Source of the DNA: Bacillota bacterium
GTDB lineage: Bacteria > Bacillota > Clostridia > Oscillospirales > Ruminococcaceae
Length of the DNA stretch: 64,000 nucleotides
Assembly (NCBI GenBank): GCA_023431215.1
Contig: JAEYXR010000048.1
Location: 6,442 to 70,441 of the forward strand
Reading direction: 5' to 3'
Under the pieces are notes generated by a model. The model made no database searches and was not told where the DNA came from. It saw only the letters and a program-made list of their open reading frames with translations. Both the position numbers and the translations under genes were made by a program. Of this stretch, positions 60,020 to 64,000 are shown piece after piece. Numbering within the stretch: position 1 is the first letter of the stretch; each line of letters opens with the position of its first letter.

Positions 60020-60185
60020 AATGATAGCGCTCCACAAATTCTCGTGGCAGTCCGCTGCATATTTTGCAGCGACCCAGCGCAGATCCTTTGGCCCGGACCT
60101 GAACTTCGGCGGTTTTCCCTTTCTTCCATGCGGCTGCCAGCCGTATGCAATGGAATACTCTTGATTACCGCGCCTCTACCAATGC
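60020..60185 (-). promoter_or_regulatory. Lysine riboswitch (L box)
   Basis: Read on the minus strand, the aptamer has the L-box landmarks in order: GGTAGAGGCGCG, AAGAGTA, GGCAGCC, AAAGGGAAAACCGCCGAAG, then a CGCTG arm, the CGCTGCA/TGCAGCG stem, ACTGCCACGAG and GGAGCGCTATCA closing with GGTAG (P1). It matches the B. subtilis lysC leader closely. With the terminator downstream, lysine should switch transcription off. Confidence 0.93.
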
Positions 60186-60499
60186 TTTAAATATTTTACT
60201 TCTTTAAAGCGGTATTTAGTTTGATGGTGGAATCATACCATATCTTTTCCCGCAGTGTCAACTGTGTTTTTTTAACTTTGACGCTTTTGTTACATTTACT
60301 GTTGATGATGTTCATAATTACGACATAACTTACAAAGATATTTCCATCTATATGCCAATCAACTTCCATTAAATTCTTTCTGCAAAGCTGCTTTTGTGTG
60401 ACGCAGTCACGGAAAGCCCCTAACAATGAGGATATAATAAAGCCATACCAAATAAATCAATTGAAATAGATCAATACTTAATAAAGGAGATTGTATCTT

Positions 60500-60811
60500 A
60501 TGTCTGTTACTGCTGTTACCAAGAAAACCTTTGAAAAAGAAATACTTCAATCACAAAAGCCTGTTATGGTAGATTTTTGGGCCAGTTGGTGCGGCCCCTG
60601 TAAAATGCTTTCCCCAGTTGTAGACCAAATTGCCAAAGAGCGCACTGATATTAAGGTCTGTAAAATAGATATTGATTCAGAGCCTGAGCTGGCTGAAAAG
60701 TTTGGTGTTATGAGCATCCCCAATGTTATGTTGTTTAAAGGCGGCAAGGTTGCCAAAAGCTCCGTAGGGTTCAGACCCAAGGATTCTATCCTTGAAATCT
60801 TAGGATTATAA
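60500..60811 (+). CDS. trxA: Thioredoxin
   Basis: The 103-residue protein has the active site WASWCGPCKM and the cis-Pro in MSIPNVMLF. It reduces protein disulfides. ATG follows AAGGAGATTGTATCTT; a TTG-type upstream start is not needed. It is monocistronic, between the riboswitch region and a convergent Crp/Fnr gene. A thioredoxin reductase gene is not adjacent. Confidence 0.96.
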   Translation: MSVTAVTKKTFEKEILQSQKPVMVDFWASWCGPCKMLSPVVDQIAKERTDIKVCKIDIDSEPELAEKFGVMSIPNVMLFKGGKVAKSSVGFRPKDSILEILGL

Positions 60812-60935
60812 ATCAAAGCTTACCGTACATAGTGGTGTGGATCACTATGTAACATCCACCAAATGATTACAGTTAGCTTTTTGCAGTTAAGCTACACTGG
60901 TTTTACCTTCATTGATTGGGTTTTCATGATAAAAT

Positions 60936-60969
60936 AAAAGCCGGGTAGGTGTTATCCTATCCGGCTTTT
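60936..60969. terminator. Bidirectional terminator between trxA and the Crp/Fnr gene
   Basis: AAAAGCCGGGTAGG pairs with CCTATCCGGCTTTT (small mismatch). Confidence 0.88.
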
Positions 60970-61022
60970 GCTCTGTAATTTTGAAACTACCGGCCTGCAA
61001 GCGGCTTCTCTCAATTGGTGCT

Positions 61023-61697
61023 TCAGCTCAGCTCACGCAGTGCTTTTTTATCCAATATTCTTACTCCGCCGCGGAACAGTTCCACCAAGCCTTCGGACGC
61101 AAAATACCCCAGCATACGGGACACCACCTCTCTTGCGCTGCCCATATACTTGGCCATTTGTTCCTGGGTCATCTTTACGCTGTCGCCTCCGGTTTTTGCC
61201 ACCTCGTCCAGCAAAAAAATTGCCATGCGCCGGTCAAAACTCATAAACAAAATTTGCTGCATGGCCCACATGACATCAGAAAAGCGTTGTGTAGTCAGGC
61301 GATAGCTAAAGCATTCTACATACACGTTTTCTTCTGACAGCTTGCGAAAAGCAGCAGAATTGATGAGCAGCACTTCCGTTTCTTCCTCTGCGTCAATAAA
61401 AACATCAAAAGTAATGTTTTTTAAAATACAGGAAGCAGATAAAATGCAGGTGTCTCCCCGGAACAAACGGTAAAGGGTAATTTCTCTGCCATCCTCCGAT
61501 AGCATGTAGGTGCGCAGCTGGCCGCTTTTTAGCAAAAGTATGCCGATGCAGTCATTGCAGCCCCGGTGCACGGCTGTTCCCTTTTCGTACTTTATGGTAA
61601 CAGCATTTTGGCACACAAATTCCTTTTGTTCGGGTGTCAGCTTCTCCCAAAAGTCAAAGTAATCCTCAAACATTTTTTTGCAAGCGCCTTCTACCAT
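61023..61697 (-). CDS. Crp/Fnr-family transcription regulator
   Basis: The 224-residue protein has a cyclic-nucleotide-type sensor domain (GILLLKSGQLRTYMLSEDGREITLYRL) and a C-terminal winged HTH (TQEQMAKYMGSAREVVSRMLGYF). A CNDC pair at residues 47-50, Cys6, Cys29 and two more Cys in DTCILSASC could allow redox or Fe-S sensing, but the Cys pattern is not that of E. coli Fnr. ATG follows AGAAGGAG. It faces trxA convergently. Target genes unknown. Confidence 0.92.
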   Translation of the reverse strand: MVEGACKKMFEDYFDFWEKLTPEQKEFVCQNAVTIKYEKGTAVHRGCNDCIGILLLKSGQLRTYMLSEDGREITLYRLFRGDTCILSASCILKNITFDVFIDAEEETEVLLINSAAFRKLSEENVYVECFSYRLTTQRFSDVMWAMQQILFMSFDRRMAIFLLDEVAKTGGDSVKMTQEQMAKYMGSAREVVSRMLGYFASEGLVELFRGGVRILDKKALRELS

Positions 61698-62181
61698 GTC
61701 TATACTCCTTCTGTCATCTGCAAATTGTGCCTGCCACAAGGCCATGTGCGCAATAATAATGGAATTCTTTTATCATGTTTTTATGGTTAGCCCCAAAAAC
61801 GGCTATTAAATCATGATTTAAACCAACAGTTAGTTCTATATTATCCTAAAAAGCCTTTGGGAACAAGTGTGGGTTGAGTGCAACAAATGCTGCAAATTGA
61901 TTCTGTTGTGCTATAATGATGTCTAATGGATGAAGTAAAAGCTTTCTAGGTTCTTCTGCTTGACTGCTGTTTTATTCAAATGTAAGGGCTTTGGCGATTT
62001 CAGAAAAAGCCTAACCCTTGGGGTATGAGGTGCGTGTCTGTAAATTTAGTATACAATCATCCGTGCATCTAAAACCAAAAAACAATCCTATTTTTATTCT
62101 ATGCATTACTGCATGTCATATTTTCAATGACAACCGGTGCAAAATCTTATTGTTTTATAAAAGACGAAAAGAGGGGCTTTC
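61698..62181. other. Divergent intergenic region before the FetAB-like operon
   Basis: About 480 AT-rich bases. A TATAAT near 61912-61917 on the plus strand is a possible -10 without a good -35. A hairpin AAGGGCTTTGGC/GCCTAACCCTT lies near 61983-62020. No gene with a ribosome site is seen. The leader of the ABC genes would be long if transcription starts at 61925. Confidence 0.4.
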
Positions 62182-62823
62182 ATGTCTTTGCTTTCTACAA
62201 AAAATCTGGTTTTTTTAAATATGATCCGTTACCCCGATTTTGAGATACCCCAAGGTAAAACGGTTTTTATTTCCGGCGAAAGCGGCTGCGGCAAAAGCAC
62301 CCTTCTCAGGCTTTTTAACGGAACCCTGTCGCCTTCCTCCGGCACTGTCATGCTACATGATACAGATATTTCAGCTCTGAACCCCATAGAGCTGCGGCGC
62401 CAGATACTATTAGCCGGGCAATCTACATTTTTGTTTGACGACACCATCCGCAGTAACTTTGCAAAGTTTTATACATACCGTGACTTGGCCGCCCCCAGTG
62501 ACAACACCATTGGCAAGTGGTTGAAGCTGTGCTGTGCCGATTTTTCACCCGATACGGCCTGCGCATCACTTTCTGGCGGCGAGCGTCAGCGTGTCTATCT
62601 TTCCCTGTTTTTATCTTTTACTCCCCTGGCACTGCTGCTGGACGAGCCTACTTCTGCATTGGACTCTGCCACATCCCGCAGCTTGCTTGGCAACCTCAAG
62701 GAGTTTTGTTTCAATCAGGGCATTACCCTTATTATTGTCAGCCACGACCAACAGCTGATACAGAATTTTGCCGATACTATTATCACCTTGGAAAAGGGGG
62801 AGTACCATGCAGGGAATCGTTGA
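62182..62823 (+). CDS. ABC transporter ATP-binding protein (FetA/YbbL-like)
   Basis: The 213-residue ATPase has Walker A SGESGCGKST, signature LSGGERQR, Walker [14 protein letters not shown] and the His switch IVSHD. It is short for the family and pairs with a YbbM-like permease whose start it overlaps by 17 bases. FetAB in E. coli exports iron and helps against oxidative stress. The ATG follows GAGGGGC. Export of iron here is inference from family. Confidence 0.92.
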   Translation: MSLLSTKNLVFLNMIRYPDFEIPQGKTVFISGESGCGKSTLLRLFNGTLSPSSGTVMLHDTDISALNPIELRRQILLAGQSTFLFDDTIRSNFAKFYTYRDLAAPSDNTIGKWLKLCCADFSPDTACASLSGGERQRVYLSLFLSFTPLALLLDEPTSALDSATSRSLLGNLKEFCFNQGITLIIVSHDQQLIQNFADTIITLEKGEYHAGNR

Positions 62824-63583
62824 GCTGCAGCTAGCCCAGTTTGCCGTTGTGTATCTGTTGCTTTTGGTGGTGCTGGCTATTATGAAGCGGTGTCGAATCA
62901 GCCAAAGTAAGCTTTTGGTAACAGCCAGTATCCGCATGACTGTGCAGCTGGTGCTGGCAGGCTATATATTATCCTATATTTTTGAGGACCCTCACCCGGT
63001 GTTTACCATTTTGTACTTAGCTGCCATGGTTGTTTTTGCCGTTTGGCGCATCCTTTCTAAAAATCCTTGGCTGCCCCAAAATTTTCGTCTTACCATTGCC
63101 GGCTCTTTGGCTGGTGCAGGAGTGTGCATGGTGTTGTTCTTTGTGGGCGGTATTGTGCGGGTGGATATTTTTGACCCGCAATATACCATTCCCCTTAGCG
63201 GTATGATTATTGGCAATGCCATGACTGGCGTGACACTAGGGCTCAAATCATTTCATGAGCAGCTTACAGCCCGCAAAAACCAGGTTGATACCCTGTTAAA
63301 CCTTGGTGTTGCTCCCCAGCTCATTTTGACCCCCTTTGCAGCAAGTGCACTGGAAACAGCCTTACTCCCCACTTTAAACTCTATGCTGGGCATGGGCATT
63401 GTCTCTTTGCCGGGGATGATGACAGGCCAAATATTGTCTGGTACCTTGCCCACCACCGCCATTTTATATCAAATTGCAATTATGATTACCATTTGCACCG
63501 TGGTATGTCTTACTACCTTTTCCTCCCTCTTTTTGGGTTGTAAAACCCTTTATAACAAACGGGGTCAAATTATGGAATTTTAA
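62807..63583 (+). CDS. ABC transporter permease (FetB/YbbM-like)
   Basis: The 258-residue membrane protein has about seven hydrophobic segments and UPF0014 marks: RISQSKLLVTASIRMTVQLVLAGYIL, YTIPLSGMIIGNAMTGVTLGLK, and LPGMMTGQILSGTLP. It starts inside the ATPase gene, behind AAAGGGGGAG, so coupling is likely. With FetA it forms a small exporter, iron in E. coli. No terminator is obvious after it. Confidence 0.93.
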   Translation: MQGIVELQLAQFAVVYLLLLVVLAIMKRCRISQSKLLVTASIRMTVQLVLAGYILSYIFEDPHPVFTILYLAAMVVFAVWRILSKNPWLPQNFRLTIAGSLAGAGVCMVLFFVGGIVRVDIFDPQYTIPLSGMIIGNAMTGVTLGLKSFHEQLTARKNQVDTLLNLGVAPQLILTPFAASALETALLPTLNSMLGMGIVSLPGMMTGQILSGTLPTTAILYQIAIMITICTVVCLTTFSSLFLGCKTLYNKRGQIMEF

Positions 63584-64000
63584 TTTCTTCAGGCTTGCAC
63601 AGGTTATTCCTTAAGGCTTTGTGTTTACAGTTTTTTGTGCAGTTAAGTGACAATATTCCACTGTTTTCAATCTTTTTTCCAGTTTATGCAAGGTTTATGT
63701 ATAACCACATCCTTTTCTTAATATTCTTTAATATATGTAGCCAATACAAACACACATTGTTTTTGTTGGGGCATATTTTTGCCTATGTTGGTACAAATAT
63801 GTTTTATTTTAAAATATTTTTAACTTAATTTGTACTTTTAGATCTATGCATCTGTATATTTATGCATCAATGTAAATTCTTCCGTGTTTCGTATACAAAT
63901 TCATCCAAATGTGTATTCTGTTTGCGGATTGCATACAGATGTTCGTAACATTTTTGTAGTTTTTAGCAACAATGCGTTAAAAAATTTGCTTTTGTTTGAA
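63584..64000. other. AT-rich right end of the window
   Basis: About 415 bases with several short open frames but no ribosome site or recognisable domain. A short ORF at 63595-63828 is hydrophobic and Phe-rich as random AT-rich DNA would be. I see nothing further. Confidence 0.5.

Noticed and set aside
59747..60037. 97-codon in-frame extension of the NhaC-type carrier
   Set aside because: It runs through the riboswitch leader and terminator and has no ribosome site; the internal ATG has one.
62018..62218. 66-codon frame before the FetA-like gene
   Set aside because: No ribosome site, and it overlaps the well-placed start of the ATPase gene in another frame.
1..64000. CRISPR array, insertion sequence or prophage
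   Set aside because: I saw no regularly spaced direct repeats, no transposase or integrase motif and no phage structural genes in any frame.

Overview
The window is a chromosomal stretch from an anaerobic Gram-positive bacterium of the class Clostridia, probably the Oscillospirales/Ruminococcaceae area (inference). The evidence is the B. subtilis-like darA-holB-ricT and yaaO neighbourhood, dnaX-ybaB-recR preceded by SRP RNA, a CIRCE operator on clpB, a Cys-rich clostridial ferredoxin, lipoprotein signal peptides, DUF4358 proteins, strong AGGAGG ribosome binding sites with frequent TTG/GTG starts, and moderate GC genes separated by AT-rich spacers. I see no insertion sequence, prophage, integrase or CRISPR array. 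Intrinsic terminators are abundant and mark most operon ends.

Layout. 1-9 kb: an HD-GYP protein running off the left edge, a DEAD-box helicase with a long leader, an intergenic palindrome cluster, a polar amino acid ABC transporter, and Tex. 9-16.5 kb (minus strand): ferredoxin, RicT, DNA polymerase III delta', the c-di-AMP receptor DarA, a YaaO-type PLP decarboxylase, then a PH-domain membrane protein, a FemA/B-type ligase, a short QueG-like protein and a NERD protein. 16.5-23 kb: a DUF4358 protein, ClpB under HrcA/CIRCE control, asparagine synthetase with a possible attenuator, and tRNA-Leu(UAG). 23-30 kb: a YnbB-like PLP enzyme, GNAT, two M42 aminopeptidases, MurD and tRNA-Leu(CAG). 30-37 kb: a YegP-like protein, a MATE pump, a HAD phosphatase, a DUF4358 lipoprotein-MBOAT-DHHW envelope module, and HPr. 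37-43 kb: SRP RNA, dnaX, ybaB, recR, a GtrA-like protein, smpB, tmRNA and two small genes.

43-53 kb holds a coherent sugar-acid catabolic island. A PdxA2-like dehydrogenase, a DapA-family aldolase, an iron alcohol dehydrogenase, a four-carbon acid sugar kinase, a TAXI-type TRAP transporter (fused permease plus binding lipoprotein) and a YhcH protein lie opposite a PrpR-type regulator whose AAA+ domain is degenerate. TGAAACA boxes overlap both divergent promoters.

53-58 kb is a LytS/LytR two-component system next to a short CstA carrier and a tiny Cys-rich membrane protein. LytS carries residues at the spacing of the BtsS pyruvate site, and the cstA promoter has three 9-bp direct repeats with a 21-bp period, so this looks like a self-contained pyruvate sensing and uptake unit. 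58-60.2 kb is an NhaC-family carrier behind a lysine riboswitch (a LysW-type lysine transporter). The window ends with thioredoxin, a Crp/Fnr regulator and a FetAB-like ABC exporter.
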